Shown: positions 19,273 to 29,219, counted from the stretch's first letter. The stretch is 64,000 nt of DNA from Planctomycetota bacterium (GCA_003669585.1 QWOQ01000008.1:124001-188000), one strand, 5' to 3'. Notes: generated by a model not told the origin, from the letters alone. Translations and numbers: made by a program.

Positions 19273-21162
19273 TCAAAAACCATGCCCGCCGCCACCTCCG
19301 CTCCCTCCGCCTGAAAATCCGCCGCCACCACCACCGCTTGACGAAAAACCAGAGCCACCACTCGACCGCGGTAAGGAACTCATAGAAGATCCTGTGCACG
19401 AACTCATCTGGCTTAAGTCGTTTGCGAACGACGTCGAATGAAATGTCGTAGTTGGATTCGATCCCACATACCACTGCGTCGGCTCGGTATAAATTCCTTC
19501 AAAAGCTTTCGCCCATTTCGACTCAATTCCGAGTGCCATTGCGTAGGGAAGGTATTTCTCAAAAAGCTCCGGCGTCAAAGGAAGGCTGTTGAGTCGATGA
19601 GATTCCACGCGACTGAGAAATTCCTCAAACCCACGAATCGAATCCCACACCAATGCTCCCTTTTTTGTTCGAGAGGGCATTCCATATGCGAATCCCATCG
19701 TGATCAGGCCCGTAAGAATGCTGCACACGATCGCTACTATTGTGGTGGCTGGGGGTAAACCAAGCGATCCGAAAAAAACCGGGCCAACGGTCGAAAAAAC
19801 AAGTACGAAAACAAATCCTCCTACAAATCCAGCGGTCATATACCAATTGAAAACGGTATCTGGTCGTTGCTGGTAATACCCTTTCGATATGAGCGATTCA
19901 AAGAGAGCATTCTTGATTTCGGGTAACTTTTTATAAAATGTATGGTCGAGATCATCGGTGCTCACCGCTGTGACAATTTCCTTTTCATTTGGTTTCTTTG
20001 TTGCTGTGCTATCTCCAAAAAGTCCTCCGAGCAGCACTTTCTCGAATGCTGAAATTCCTGTCCACTCACTCGAAGGCTTGAGCAACTCAAATGAGTATTT
20101 GTCACTGGTTGTCCAGCTTTTCGATACCGTTTGCCGAATTCGAATGATTCCTCGTACTGCAAGGCCGACAATCGTGGCCGTAATGTCTCGCATGTCGGGC
20201 CAATGATCGATGAGTGTTCCCATTTCTCCGGGGCTCAGCCCCTCCGGTGGCTCATACATCACCACGACCGGCCCCGGCTTTGGATCCCGTCCATAGTTCG
20301 ACCAATGTCGCCACAATCCGCAGAACACTCCCACCGGAATCAGCATCATTCCTGCGCTGGCAAAGTTGTCTACAGTCCACGCAAGAAATTGATCCCACAA
20401 AGTGGGATGCCGAAGAACACCCGTATTCCAAGCGACTGCGACGGTGAGTCCTTCCCGAATGCCCATCGACACTTTTGCCTGCACCATAATCTCGTGTGCC
20501 GCACCTGGCGGCGGAGATGCTTCGGCAGCCGGTGCCACCACTGAATCTGGTTTACGCATGACACCGTCGAGCGTTATTTCCACGTTGCGATCAGTTGAAC
20601 CGTATCCCCCTGTAAATGCATTGATTCGCAGATTTTCAAGTTCTCGTGGCAAATCGATCGTGGCCGACGCTTTGAGAATCGGATAGGGCCATTCGTCGCC
20701 TGTCACGTTCCAGTAGAGTTCATCGTGTTCCTCCAAAAACCTGATTGCGTTTTTCAATCGGTAGACGATCACAACGGTTCGTGAGGCATCTACTGCGCTG
20801 GGAACATAGATTTTGAGATCGATGGAGTGATCCTGACGCGAGGAAGAGTAGGTCAGCTGTGCCCCTTGTAAATCCGTCACACTTTCAACGCTTGCTCGCA
20901 AACGATGCGCAAAACCCTGCGGCGTTCGCTCGACGATCGGAATCATTCGGTGAATACCGTTCCAGCTTCCATCGAACTTCAGTCGAATGGTTTCCTTCAC
21001 CACGACGTCAGCCGACAACTCAATGCTGAGTTGTGAGTGAAATTCTTCAATCGTGATCGACTTTGCGTAGCACAATGTCCCGCTGGCTATCAACGCACCA
21101 ATCAGCGCGGCACTGATCACGCCACTGATAAACCGGTTTTGCATCATTTTCCGAGACATCAT
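19273..21162 (-). CDS. DUF2207 membrane protein with Gly/Ser-rich tail
   Basis: A 629-residue protein. Start 21162 is preferred because GGAG lies seven bases upstream on the minus strand; another ATG two codons earlier is too close to it. A signal/anchor segment (about residues 10-32) precedes the DUF2207 ectodomain, with the typical G-S-W-N-G-I-H-R-M-I-P and D-E-L-Y-W-N-V-T-G-D-E-W-P. A membrane segment near residue 275 is followed by Y-G-R-D-P-K-P-G-P-V-V-V-M-Y-E-P-P-E-G-L-S-P-G-E, then a pair of membrane helices near 460-520, and the glycine-rich C-terminus usual in this family. It lies 69 bases behind the LemA gene, a pairing seen in many bacteria. Role is unknown. Confidence 0.85.
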   Translation of the reverse strand: MMSRKMMQNRFISGVISAALIGALIASGTLCYAKSITIEEFHSQLSIELSADVVVKETIRLKFDGSWNGIHRMIPIVERTPQGFAHRLRASVESVTDLQGAQLTYSSSRQDHSIDLKIYVPSAVDASRTVVIVYRLKNAIRFLEEHDELYWNVTGDEWPYPILKASATIDLPRELENLRINAFTGGYGSTDRNVEITLDGVMRKPDSVVAPAAEASPPPGAAHEIMVQAKVSMGIREGLTVAVAWNTGVLRHPTLWDQFLAWTVDNFASAGMMLIPVGVFCGLWRHWSNYGRDPKPGPVVVMYEPPEGLSPGEMGTLIDHWPDMRDITATIVGLAVRGIIRIRQTVSKSWTTSDKYSFELLKPSSEWTGISAFEKVLLGGLFGDSTATKKPNEKEIVTAVSTDDLDHTFYKKLPEIKNALFESLISKGYYQQRPDTVFNWYMTAGFVGGFVFVLVFSTVGPVFFGSLGLPPATTIVAIVCSILTGLITMGFAYGMPSRTKKGALVWDSIRGFEEFLSRVESHRLNSLPLTPELFEKYLPYAMALGIESKWAKAFEGIYTEPTQWYVGSNPTTTFHSTSFANDLSQMSSCTGSSMSSLPRSSGGSGFSSSGGGGGGFSGGGSGGGGGHGF

Positions 21163-21231
21163 GCACATTCTCCATCGTACGTACGGAACTCCAAACCCTC
21201 CCCAACAAGCGAGACGGTTCAGAAAAGAAAC

Positions 21232-21798
21232 CTACGACAAATCCATTTGAACGCTCGGAACAGCACGTTCAGCAGAATCGGTGACCTCAAAAAATTCACG
21301 CCCGCGGAATCCGAACGGCCCGGCAACGAGACTGGCCGGAAACGACTCCACAGCGGTGTTGAAATCGCGCACCACTGCGTTGTAGTAGCGGCGTGCGTTT
21401 TGAACGGCGTCTTCAATGCTCGCAAGGGTCTGTTGAAGATGACTGAACTGTTCGCTCGCTCGCAGTTGCGGATAGGCCTCGGCAAGTGCAAATAGACTTT
21501 TAAGCGCACCGGAGAGCTGATTTTCTGCCGCCGCTGATGCCGTTGGGCCGTTTGCATTCATGGCCTTGGATCGCGCGGCCACGACGGCTTCGAGCGTTCC
21601 CTTTTCATACCCTGCGTAGCTTTTTACGGCCTCGACAACATTGGGAATAAGGTCGTGCCGGCGTTTGAGCTGAACGTCAATATCGCTCCATGCACCATTC
21701 GATCGAACCCTTAAGCTGACCAAATTATTATAGATGGCAATCAGCCAGAGCACTGCCGAAACAATGACGCTAATAGCAACAACAATTCCGATTGTCAT
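21232..21798 (-). CDS. lemA: LemA family membrane protein
   Basis: A 188-residue protein with one N-terminal membrane helix (I-V-V-A-I-S-V-I-V-S-A-V-L-W-L-I) followed by the signature Y-N-N-L-V-S-L-R and W-S-D-I-D-V-Q-L-K-R-R-H-D-L-I-P-N-V-V. The remainder is predicted helical. ATG 21798 is chosen because it sits at the usual position ahead of the helix and follows an AGAGAG stretch; the open frame upstream to 22047 has no family similarity. LemA proteins are small cell-envelope proteins of unsettled function. It is the first gene of a two-gene minus-strand unit with the DUF2207 protein. Confidence 0.9.
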   Translation of the reverse strand: MTIGIVVAISVIVSAVLWLIAIYNNLVSLRVRSNGAWSDIDVQLKRRHDLIPNVVEAVKSYAGYEKGTLEAVVAARSKAMNANGPTASAAAENQLSGALKSLFALAEAYPQLRASEQFSHLQQTLASIEDAVQNARRYYNAVVRDFNTAVESFPASLVAGPFGFRGREFFEVTDSAERAVPSVQMDLS

Positions 21799-22088
21799 GG
21801 CAACTCTCTTCTCTTTTCTTGGTAAGTGATTGGCGAACAACGTCAGAGGGTTTAGTGAGAATACACTGAACTCCGCCTCCTCTCGCAACAGAGATTCTAA
21901 GCGGCTCATCGCCCCGCGTGAACAGACTTTTTGGTAAAACGCACAGCTTTGATTTGACTTCACTTTTATGCGAAAGAGTCGTGCGATGCTGTGTTCGAAT
22001 TGCAAGTAGAAATTGTGCCGCAACAATAGCGTTGGCCTCTGTTTCACAAAGACTTCGCACAGCCATGTTTTCTACGAGGGTGTCAGCC

Positions 22089-22898
22089 ATGAACGCGTCC
22101 AAAAAATCTGTTTTGGCTGTCGTCGCGCACCCAGACGATATTGAATTTATCGCGGCAGGGACAATGCTGCTTTTGAAAGAGTCTGGCTGGCAAACGCACT
22201 ACCTATGTCTTTCCGGAGGCGACTGCGGGAGTGTTTCCACGAATCAAAGCGAGACCAGACGCATTCGCCGCGAGGAGGCGATCGCCGCAGCAGGCATTTT
22301 GGGTGCTATCCATCACGACAGCCTGACTGACGACATCCTCATTTTGTATGACGAACAGACGCTGCGAAAACTTGCTGCCGTGATTCGACTCGCTCAACCA
22401 AATATCGTGCTCACCCATTCTCCTGATGACTACATGGAGGATCACATGAACACCTCTCGTTTGGCGGTGACAGCCTCCTTCACTCTGGGAATGCCGAACT
22501 TCGAAACAATTCCCCCAGTGACACCTGTGCTGAAAGATCTCGCAATTTACCACGGCATGCCACACGGTCTTTGTGACGGGCTTCGCAGGGCAGTGGTTCC
22601 AGGCGGATTTGTCGATACCTCTGAAGTGCATTCCACGAAAATTGCATCGCTTGCGGCGCATGCAAGTCAGAAACAGTGGCTCGATGTATCGCAGGGAATG
22701 AACAGCTACCTCGTTGCATGCAACGACATGTCCCTGGCAGTTGGACGGCTTTCGGGTCGCTTTGAACATGCTGAAGGATGGCGACGACATCTTCATCTGG
22801 GGTACGCTTCCCACGAAGTCGACCCACTTGCCGAAGCTCTCGGAAAGAAGTATTTCGTGAATCAAAGCTATGAAGATTCTCTCGTTTACCCCACGTAG
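22089..22898 (+). CDS. PIG-L family N-acetylglucosaminyl deacetylase
   Basis: A 269-residue protein starting at ATG 22089, just ahead of V-V-A-H-P-D-D-I-E-F, the metal-binding motif of the family (residues 12-19). A second landmark, T-H-S-P-D-D-Y-M-E-D-H, is near residue 110 and supplies the further metal His. The family hydrolyses the N-acetyl group of GlcNAc conjugates, including mycothiol, bacillithiol and glycolipid precursors and other deacetylated sugars. The next gene, NagB-like, follows by 12 bases, so the two are probably translated from one message. It diverges from LemA with about 290 bases between starts. Confidence 0.85.
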   Translation: MNASKKSVLAVVAHPDDIEFIAAGTMLLLKESGWQTHYLCLSGGDCGSVSTNQSETRRIRREEAIAAAGILGAIHHDSLTDDILILYDEQTLRKLAAVIRLAQPNIVLTHSPDDYMEDHMNTSRLAVTASFTLGMPNFETIPPVTPVLKDLAIYHGMPHGLCDGLRRAVVPGGFVDTSEVHSTKIASLAAHASQKQWLDVSQGMNSYLVACNDMSLAVGRLSGRFEHAEGWRRHLHLGYASHEVDPLAEALGKKYFVNQSYEDSLVYPT

Positions 22899-22910
22899 GA
22901 GATTTACTGC

Positions 22911-23840
22911 ATGTCGCGCCCTTTGAGTCGAATCGCTCCCGAGTGGTGGGATTACACCACGCTCGATGCGGAAATTATTCGTGATGCCGCAGCGATCACC
23001 CTGGAAGATTTACCCAGATTGTCACGTCCTGGTTTTCAGATCGTTCTGCACGACTCACTTGAAGATTTCTATCTGGCCGAGGCGCTTGAATATATCAGTG
23101 CCTGGAGACAGGCGACCGCTGATGATCCTGTCGGTATTTGTGGACCCATCGGGCCGACCGAACAGTTGCCGCTTGTGGCAAGGCTTGTCAACGAACTGGA
23201 ACTCGATCTGCGACACTCCCATTTTTGGGGCATGGATGAATGGTTTGAAGATGGTCGAGATGTTCCAGTCACACATCCACTCTCGTTCGAAAGAGCCGAT
23301 CGGGAACTCTGTTTTGATCGAATCAGAGCCGATCTTCGTATGCCAGAATTCAATCTTCATTTTCCAAAGTCAGATATCGATTCGTATGTTGCCAGTTGGT
23401 CGATCGCTCGTTGCGCCGTGATGCAGGGAGGACAGGGCGATACGAAGCACTGGGCGTTCAACGATCCGGTTCGCCGCGAAGGAAACTTTCTCGACATTCC
23501 TCCAAGTTCGCAGGAATATCGCACACTTGGCACCCGTGTTGTTGAATTGCATCCGCTGACGCTTGCGCAAAATGCCCGTACGAGTGGTGGAGGCAATATC
23601 ACGATGGTTCCTACCATGGCAATCTCGGTAGGCCCTCGCGAAACATGGCGCGCGGAAAAAGTATCTATCTGGCATGCCGGCACTCACGACAATCCGCTGG
23701 GCCAACGACTCACGGCGATGATGATCTCCAAACGCATTGTCGATTCGAGTGTGCCGATGTCTCTTTTAGCCGATCATCCCTGCGTGCAGTTTCATTATTT
23801 TCGCGGTGGTTTCGGTTCCTGTGCCGTGGCAATGCATTAG
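22911..23840 (+). CDS. NagB-like glucosamine-6-phosphate isomerase/deaminase family protein
   Basis: A 309-residue protein with the overall order of the glucosamine-6-phosphate deaminase / 6-phosphogluconolactonase fold: [10 protein letters not shown] near 82, F-W-G-M-D-E-W-F near 104, then [18 protein letters not shown] near 163. In typical NagB the latter region reads G-I-G-x-D-G-H-I-A-F-N-E-P; here Gly-Ile-Gly and Asp-Gly-His are replaced while A-F-N-D-P is kept. A C-terminal part with [14 protein letters not shown] corresponds to the usual T-x-G-V-G-T region. It follows a PIG-L deacetylase by 12 bases. Family membership is fairly safe, but activity on glucosamine-6-phosphate is uncertain. 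Confidence 0.72.
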   Translation: MSRPLSRIAPEWWDYTTLDAEIIRDAAAITLEDLPRLSRPGFQIVLHDSLEDFYLAEALEYISAWRQATADDPVGICGPIGPTEQLPLVARLVNELELDLRHSHFWGMDEWFEDGRDVPVTHPLSFERADRELCFDRIRADLRMPEFNLHFPKSDIDSYVASWSIARCAVMQGGQGDTKHWAFNDPVRREGNFLDIPPSSQEYRTLGTRVVELHPLTLAQNARTSGGGNITMVPTMAISVGPRETWRAEKVSIWHAGTHDNPLGQRLTAMMISKRIVDSSVPMSLLADHPCVQFHYFRGGFGSCAVAMH

Positions 23841-23894
23841 CCGTGCATTTGTCACCAACGTACCGTGAACACTTTCTCTTCGAGAGTCTATTCC

Positions 23895-25013
23895 ATGAAC
23901 ATGCGATCTTACTTTTCAAGTCATCGCTGCATAAACCTTCTGCTGATGCTGTGGTGTCTTTTGTTGAACGGTGATTTCCTGCGCGCTGTCAACGCTGACA
24001 CTGCAGTTTTGGTCGCAGGCGGTGGAATAAACAAGGATGGATCACAGGCCGTCACGGCAAAACTCTATCAACCCTTTGCCATCGCCTTTACGGCGGATGA
24101 TGAAATGCTCTTCGTCGAGTTCACCGGAGGGGAGCGGCTCAGACGGGTTGCTCGCGATGGAATCGTGACCACGCTTGGAGGCACCGGCCACAAAGGCTTC
24201 TCCGGAGATGATGGCCCTGCTCTCTCGGCAACATTCAACGCGCTTCACGATCTAGCCATCGGGAATGATGGAAAAATCTATCTGGCCGATACGTTCAACC
24301 ATTGCATCCGCGTTTTTGATCCAAAGAACGGCACCGTTTCAGGATTCGCAGGTGGAACAAAGGGCTTCTCAGGCGATGGTGGGCCAGCTCGCTCGGCACA
24401 ATTCGATCAGGCCTATTCAATCGCTTTTTCATCCGATCACTCAACGCTCTATGTCGTTGATCTTGGAAACTCGCGCCTGCGGGGAATCGATATGAAAAGT
24501 GGAATTATCAAAACAGTTGCGGGAAACGGCGCACGAGGTGTTCCGCTCGATGGAAAACTGGCAGTCAATCAACCGCTTGTCGATCCACGAGCTGTGACTG
24601 TGGCATCCGACGGCACACTCTACCTCCTTGAGCGGGCTGGCAATGCACTTCGAATCGTCAAGCCCGACGGCACGATGCATCGGGTTGCGGGAACCGGAAA
24701 AGCAGGCTCGGAAGGCAACGGAGGCCCGGCTCTAAACGCGGCGTTCAACGGTCCAAAATACGTTTCGATGTCCAAAGACGGGAGCGTGCTGATCGTCGAC
24801 ACAGAAAATCATCAGATTCGTCGCTACGTTCCACACAAACAAATCGTCGAACTCGTTGTAGGCAGCGGAATACAGGGAGCCGCTGGCATCGGCGGTGATC
24901 CACTCACGCTCCAGCTCGCCAGACCCCATGGCGCATTCGAACATCCGCAGACTGGTGATCTTTATATTGCCGATAGCGACAATCATCGGATCGTGAAGAT
25001 CGTCCGAGACTAA
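23895..25013 (+). CDS. NHL-repeat secreted protein
   Basis: About 372 residues starting at ATG 23895; a second ATG is two codons on, and an in-frame GTG at 23865 is possible but lies before the leader. The leader is hydrophobic (I-N-L-L-L-M-L-W-C-L-L-L) and ends near A-D. The rest is a repeat domain: units with G-D-G-G-P-A or G-D-D-G-P-A, L-x-x-P-x-x-x-A/V-x-x-D-G-x-L-Y, and D-x-x-N-H-x-I-R (D-T-F-N-H-C-I-R, D-T-E-N-H-Q-I-R, D-S-D-N-H-R-I-V). About five or six units suggest a six-bladed propeller. It is likely an exported binding scaffold or hydrolase-like propeller; no active site was identified. It follows the NagB-like gene by 54 bases. Confidence 0.82.
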   Translation: MNMRSYFSSHRCINLLLMLWCLLLNGDFLRAVNADTAVLVAGGGINKDGSQAVTAKLYQPFAIAFTADDEMLFVEFTGGERLRRVARDGIVTTLGGTGHKGFSGDDGPALSATFNALHDLAIGNDGKIYLADTFNHCIRVFDPKNGTVSGFAGGTKGFSGDGGPARSAQFDQAYSIAFSSDHSTLYVVDLGNSRLRGIDMKSGIIKTVAGNGARGVPLDGKLAVNQPLVDPRAVTVASDGTLYLLERAGNALRIVKPDGTMHRVAGTGKAGSEGNGGPALNAAFNGPKYVSMSKDGSVLIVDTENHQIRRYVPHKQIVELVVGSGIQGAAGIGGDPLTLQLARPHGAFEHPQTGDLYIADSDNHRIVKIVRD

Positions 25014-25182
25014 GCTCTTCGTCTTCTCGCACGATCTGGCGCACAATCTCAGTGAGGCGGTGATCTCGCCTCAGAATTTTCTCACGGTTGCCACTCCTTC
25101 GATTCATCGACTGGTGTAACAATACTTTTGTGCGCACACTCACATTTATGTTCTTGAACATTTTCTGAAGAATCTTTTTGAT

Positions 25183-26676
25183 ATGGCAGAAACTACGATT
25201 GTCTGGTTCCGACACGACCTCCGACTGGATGACAATCCATCACTTGCCCGTGCTGCGAGCCTGGGACGGGTCATACCTCTTTTTATCTGGGCACCGGAGG
25301 AGGAAGATCCTTGGTCGCCGGGAGCTGCGAGTCGCTGGTGGCTGCATGGCTCATTGCTGCAGTTCCAAAAACAACTTGCGAAGCTCGGTGCACCACTGGT
25401 GATTCGTCGCGGACCGTCACTCGACACGCTTCGGAGCGTTGCAAAGGCAACTCACGCCACTCGCATTCATTGGAATCGACGCCACGAACCGGCAGTTGTT
25501 GAACGTGATACAAAAATCAAGGCGACGCTCACGTCGGATGGAATAGTGACTGAAAGTTTTGGAGGTGGGTTGCTCTACGAACCGGCAACACTTGCGACCA
25601 AGGAGGGAAAGCCTTATCAGGTGTTCACTCCATTTTGGCGGGCATGTCTTTCCAAAGATGAGCCAGCATTGCCGCTGAGTGCTCCGCGGTCGCTCGACAG
25701 TATTCCCGATGCACTTTCGACGCTTTCCGTTGAGTCACTGCGTCTCCTTCCTTCGATCGACTGGGCTGAACAGATGAGAACTCAGTGGACCCCTGGAGAA
25801 GCAGGTGCGCAGGCACGGTGGAACGCATTTCTTACTCTCCCCATCAACGACTATGGCCTTGAACGAGATCGGCCAGATCACCGTGGCACCAGTAGCTTAA
25901 GTCCTCATCTGCACTTCGGTGAGATTTCTCCACGAAGACTCTGGCATTCGATACGCGACATGCTCGGCGGCATATCAGCCCGTTGCATCACGGGAGGAGC
26001 GGAAGTTTTTCTTCGTGAAATTGGCTGGCGAGAGTTTGCCTCGCATCTGCTCTATCACTTTCCTCATACGTCTGATGCACCACTCCGTTGCTCGTATGAG
26101 AATTTTCCATGGCGAGTCGATCCGGTAGGGCTTCGTGCCTGGCAGCGTGGTCAGACAGGATTTCCAATTGTTGACGCTGGCATGCGACAACTCTGGCAGA
26201 CAGGATGGATGCACAACCGGGTGCGGATGATCGTGGCAAGTTTTCTTGTAAAAGATCTTCTTATCTCGTGGAATGACGGGGCTCGTTGGTTTTGGGACAC
26301 GCTGGTTGATGCCGACCTTGCTTCCAATACTCTCGGATGGCAATGGGCAGGGGGATGCGGTGCCGATGCAGCTCCCTATTTTCGGGTTTTTAATCCGACG
26401 AGTCAGGGAAATCGATTCGACCCTGATGGAACTTATGTGAGACGATTCATTCCTGAACTTCACAAACTTCCTACCAGTTCGATTCATGCTCCACAGCAGG
26501 CCGACGCCGCAACACTCTTTGCCGCAGAGGTCCGACTGGGCGACAACTATCCGGAACCCTATGTCGACCATGCCGAGGCCAGACTACGAGCACTCTCGGC
26601 ACTCAAGACCGTCTCACAAAAATCTCCGCCTCCATCGACACGCATGAAAAAGCCTTCCCGGCGATCACCTTTATAA
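25183..26676 (+). CDS. phrB: Deoxyribodipyrimidine photolyase
   Basis: A 497-residue cytoplasmic flavoprotein that repairs UV-induced cyclobutane pyrimidine dimers using light. The N-terminal alpha/beta domain opens with T-I-V-W-F-R-H-D-L-R-L-D-D-N-P. The FAD domain shows T-S-S-L-S-P-H-L-H-F-G-E-I-S-P, F-L-R-E-I-G-W-R-E-F, D-A-G-M-R-Q-L-W-Q-T-G-W-M-H-N-R-V-R-M and W-Q-W-A-G-G-C-G-A-D-A-A-P-Y-F-R-V-F-N-P, all characteristic of the class I photolyase/cryptochrome family. Trp residues of the electron-transfer path are present by inspection. It is convergent with the lipoprotein gene, with seven bases between the two ends. Length is normal. Confidence 0.93.
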   Translation: MAETTIVWFRHDLRLDDNPSLARAASLGRVIPLFIWAPEEEDPWSPGAASRWWLHGSLLQFQKQLAKLGAPLVIRRGPSLDTLRSVAKATHATRIHWNRRHEPAVVERDTKIKATLTSDGIVTESFGGGLLYEPATLATKEGKPYQVFTPFWRACLSKDEPALPLSAPRSLDSIPDALSTLSVESLRLLPSIDWAEQMRTQWTPGEAGAQARWNAFLTLPINDYGLERDRPDHRGTSSLSPHLHFGEISPRRLWHSIRDMLGGISARCITGGAEVFLREIGWREFASHLLYHFPHTSDAPLRCSYENFPWRVDPVGLRAWQRGQTGFPIVDAGMRQLWQTGWMHNRVRMIVASFLVKDLLISWNDGARWFWDTLVDADLASNTLGWQWAGGCGADAAPYFRVFNPTSQGNRFDPDGTYVRRFIPELHKLPTSSIHAPQQADAATLFAAEVRLGDNYPEPYVDHAEARLRALSALKTVSQKSPPPSTRMKKPSRRSPL

Positions 26677-26683
26677 ACGCGGG

Positions 26684-27649
26684 TTATTTCTTTGACTTGA
26701 TTTTCATTTCGCCCATTGTTTTACGAACCATTTCAATCGCTGCCTGCTGCTGATCGGCTTCAGGAGTTTTATTCGCAGCAACATCGGCCTCTTCGAAAAT
26801 TTCCTCCGCTTTTGTTTTATCACCAAGTTGCGCATAGCCTTTGGCAACAGCAATCAAGGCGTATGCTTTGCTGTCAAATCGCTCGACAGCCTGCGCAGCC
26901 TCAAGGGCACTGGCCAGAAGTTTTTTTGCTGCGTCTTCATTCTTCAGTTGTCCTTGCACTGCTGCGGCAGCCGCTAGCCCTTCGGCCTTCGCTCTGGCGT
27001 CTTCCAGTGCCATCGCACTTTTTTCTAGTTCGCTGACCATCTCGCCAGCTTCTTTTGAAAGCCCTGCGCCGGTGTACCCAAGGGCCACTTCACCGAGTGC
27101 CTCTGCACGAAAACGCTCTTCGACGCTTTTGGCCGCCTCGGCTGCAGCGGCAAGCGAATCGCCGGCTGCCTTTGAATCCGAGAGACCCTTTTCCTTGCTT
27201 CCATAAATTGCGCCAATTGATGCAAGAATCCTAGCCTTTCGCAGTGCATCTTCGACTTTTCCTGCTGCAACTTTCGCAGCATCCAGAGCCTCACGAGCCT
27301 GTTTTTTTTCTCCTAGTTCCGCCATGAATCCTGCAACTTCGACGAGCCCCGGCCCGGTGAGGTTTGGATCGCCGTCGGCAGCAATGAGTTTTCTTGCCTC
27401 GGTAACAGTCGCGATGGCCCCAGATTTATCGCTGCTGGAAAGCTGCTGACGAGCAACTTTGACCATTGCCTTGGCCTGCTTGTCAGCAGTTTTTTCAGCC
27501 TTGGCTTTTTCCAACTGCTGGGCGATCGTAAGACCACCACCCTTCTTTTTTGACTTTTTCTTTGATCCACATCCAGATGCTGGAAGAACAATCGCCATCG
27601 ATATAGCAACAAAGAGCAGCGTGCGAAGAATTCTGGTGACGGTCTGCAT
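26684..27649 (-). CDS. Putative lipoprotein with helical repeats
   Basis: A 321-residue protein. ATG 27649 starts a leader with the lipobox-like P-A-S-G-C (Cys at about 27), followed by a Lys/Ser-rich stretch (G-S-K-K-K-S-K-K-K-G-G-G). A GAGAATGTTTC stretch lies just upstream. The rest is almost wholly alpha-helical and Ala/Glu/Lys-rich, with TPR-like spacing (A-L-I-A-V-A-K-G-Y-A-Q-L-G-D-K-T-K-A near 268 and similar units before it). This predicts a membrane-anchored repeat scaffold. No catalytic motif is seen. It ends seven bases from the convergent photolyase gene, and dapL ends 170 bases upstream of its start. Confidence 0.7.
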   Translation of the reverse strand: MQTVTRILRTLLFVAISMAIVLPASGCGSKKKSKKKGGGLTIAQQLEKAKAEKTADKQAKAMVKVARQQLSSSDKSGAIATVTEARKLIAADGDPNLTGPGLVEVAGFMAELGEKKQAREALDAAKVAAGKVEDALRKARILASIGAIYGSKEKGLSDSKAAGDSLAAAAEAAKSVEERFRAEALGEVALGYTGAGLSKEAGEMVSELEKSAMALEDARAKAEGLAAAAAVQGQLKNEDAAKKLLASALEAAQAVERFDSKAYALIAVAKGYAQLGDKTKAEEIFEEADVAANKTPEADQQQAAIEMVRKTMGEMKIKSKK

Positions 27650-27819
27650 CGAAACATTCTCCTCAATACAATGCGTTTCAAAAATGACTGCTTGTGGACG
27701 ACGTAAACTCAACTCCTACGGCACAGGCGTGGCACGGACTATACTTCCTGATTCAATCGCTTTCCAAAGGTTCTGCACAATTCTCGATACCTGTGAACTT
27801 CTGAGGTGCTTTGTCTCCA

Positions 27820-29082
27820 TCAAAACTTGAGTCTTGCGCGAGAAAGTCGCGAATGAGTCTCGGCCATGAGGTCGTCTTCGGACAACTCGTCTTCGGCCTC
27901 ATAGGTCGCTGAGAATCGCAGATATTGCCCAGCGTCATCCCACGGAACCGTCAGGATCGACAGTTCGTGGATCAGGTATTGACTTGCTTCTTGGGCCGTT
28001 TTGAAAACAAGATCGCCCGCACCTTTAGGACTTCTGGTGTAAAGAAAGTAGGTGCCTCCCGGCATACTGCACTCAAATCCACACGATCGCAGCACGCCGA
28101 CAAGTTTTTCCAAACGACGGCGATATTTTTCTCGCACCATTTTTGGAATTTCTGGATCACCAAGCGCCGCCGCACCAGCTTTCTGAATCGCCATGAACTG
28201 ACCGGAGTCGCAGTTGTCTTTAATATCTGCAAACGCTCTCACAATTTTTTCATGTCCGCAGACCCAGCCCAATCGCCAGCCAATCATATGGAAGCCCTTC
28301 GACAGCGAATGCACTTCAACACCAACATCCTTTGCACCGGGCACTGAAAGAAATGAAAGTGGCTGGTCATCGTAGGAGAGCATCACGTGCGCGGCATCCT
28401 GCACCACAATGATGCGATGGGTTTTCGCAAACTCAACCACTTTGTGATAGAAGTCTCGGGTCGCCGCCTTGCCTGTCGGACTATTCGGGTAGCACAGCAC
28501 CATCATCTTGGTGCGAGCAAGAACGTCAGTCGGAATTCCATCAAGGTCTGGAAAGAAATCGTTTTCTTGAACAAGCGGCAATCGGTGAACGGTTCCTCCG
28601 AACCATCGCGTGGCGGTGGCTGCCACAGGATATCCCGGCACGGTCATCAGAGTGACATCTCCTGGATCGATGAACGCAGCCGGAAGCATGGCGTAGGCTG
28701 TCTTCGAACCGATGCAGTGATTCACCTCGGTGATCGGATCGAGTGAAACTTCAAATTCTCTCAACATGAACTGAGCCACGGCTTCCTTAAACACGGCGAT
28801 GCCATTGTCGGCGTATCCGCGATTCTCCAGACGATCAATTTCTCGGTGCATGACCTCTCTCACTCCACGAGGCGCCATGTCGTCGTTTTCGCCAATGCCA
28901 AAGTCGAGCAAACGCCGATCTGGATGGTCCGCCATTGCCTTGCGTTTGGCACGCTTGATCAATTCGAACTTGTAGATTTCGTTTCCCTTGCCGTAATTGG
29001 CTCCACCGATGCGAGTTGCAAAACGGTCTTGAAACCATGGATCAGCTGGAGTGCAATCAGAGGGAGTTGTATTGGTGGCCAT
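27820..29082 (-). CDS. dapL: LL-diaminopimelate aminotransferase
   Basis: A 420-residue PLP-dependent fold-type I aminotransferase. It converts tetrahydrodipicolinate directly to LL-diaminopimelate for lysine and peptidoglycan precursors. Characteristic parts: A-N-Y-G-K-G-N-E-I-Y-K-F near residue 29, D-F-G-I-G-E-N-D-D-M-A-P near 57, C-Y-P-N-S-P-T-G-K-A near 204 and S-L-S-K-G-F-H-M-I-G-W-R with the Schiff-base lysine at Lys262. ATG 29082 gives the normal family length; earlier in-frame starts up to 29226 add unrelated residues. The gene diverges from the dehydrogenase at 29220 across 137 bases. Planctomycetes and chlamydiae are known users of this pathway, which fits the host. Confidence 0.88.
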   Translation of the reverse strand: MATNTTPSDCTPADPWFQDRFATRIGGANYGKGNEIYKFELIKRAKRKAMADHPDRRLLDFGIGENDDMAPRGVREVMHREIDRLENRGYADNGIAVFKEAVAQFMLREFEVSLDPITEVNHCIGSKTAYAMLPAAFIDPGDVTLMTVPGYPVAATATRWFGGTVHRLPLVQENDFFPDLDGIPTDVLARTKMMVLCYPNSPTGKAATRDFYHKVVEFAKTHRIIVVQDAAHVMLSYDDQPLSFLSVPGAKDVGVEVHSLSKGFHMIGWRLGWVCGHEKIVRAFADIKDNCDSGQFMAIQKAGAAALGDPEIPKMVREKYRRRLEKLVGVLRSCGFECSMPGGTYFLYTRSPKGAGDLVFKTAQEASQYLIHELSILTVPWDDAGQYLRFSATYEAEDELSEDDLMAETHSRLSRARLKF

Positions 29083-29219
29083 AGTTTTGAAAATTCCGCG
29101 GCAATTGAGAGAAACGATGTCGAACGACGAACTGGGAGTATAAATCTCTTTTGCCATCGTCCGAGATGGTTCAAAAGAACTCCCGGTTTCAGACCCTTTT
29201 TTGTGAAAGAGAATTCTGT

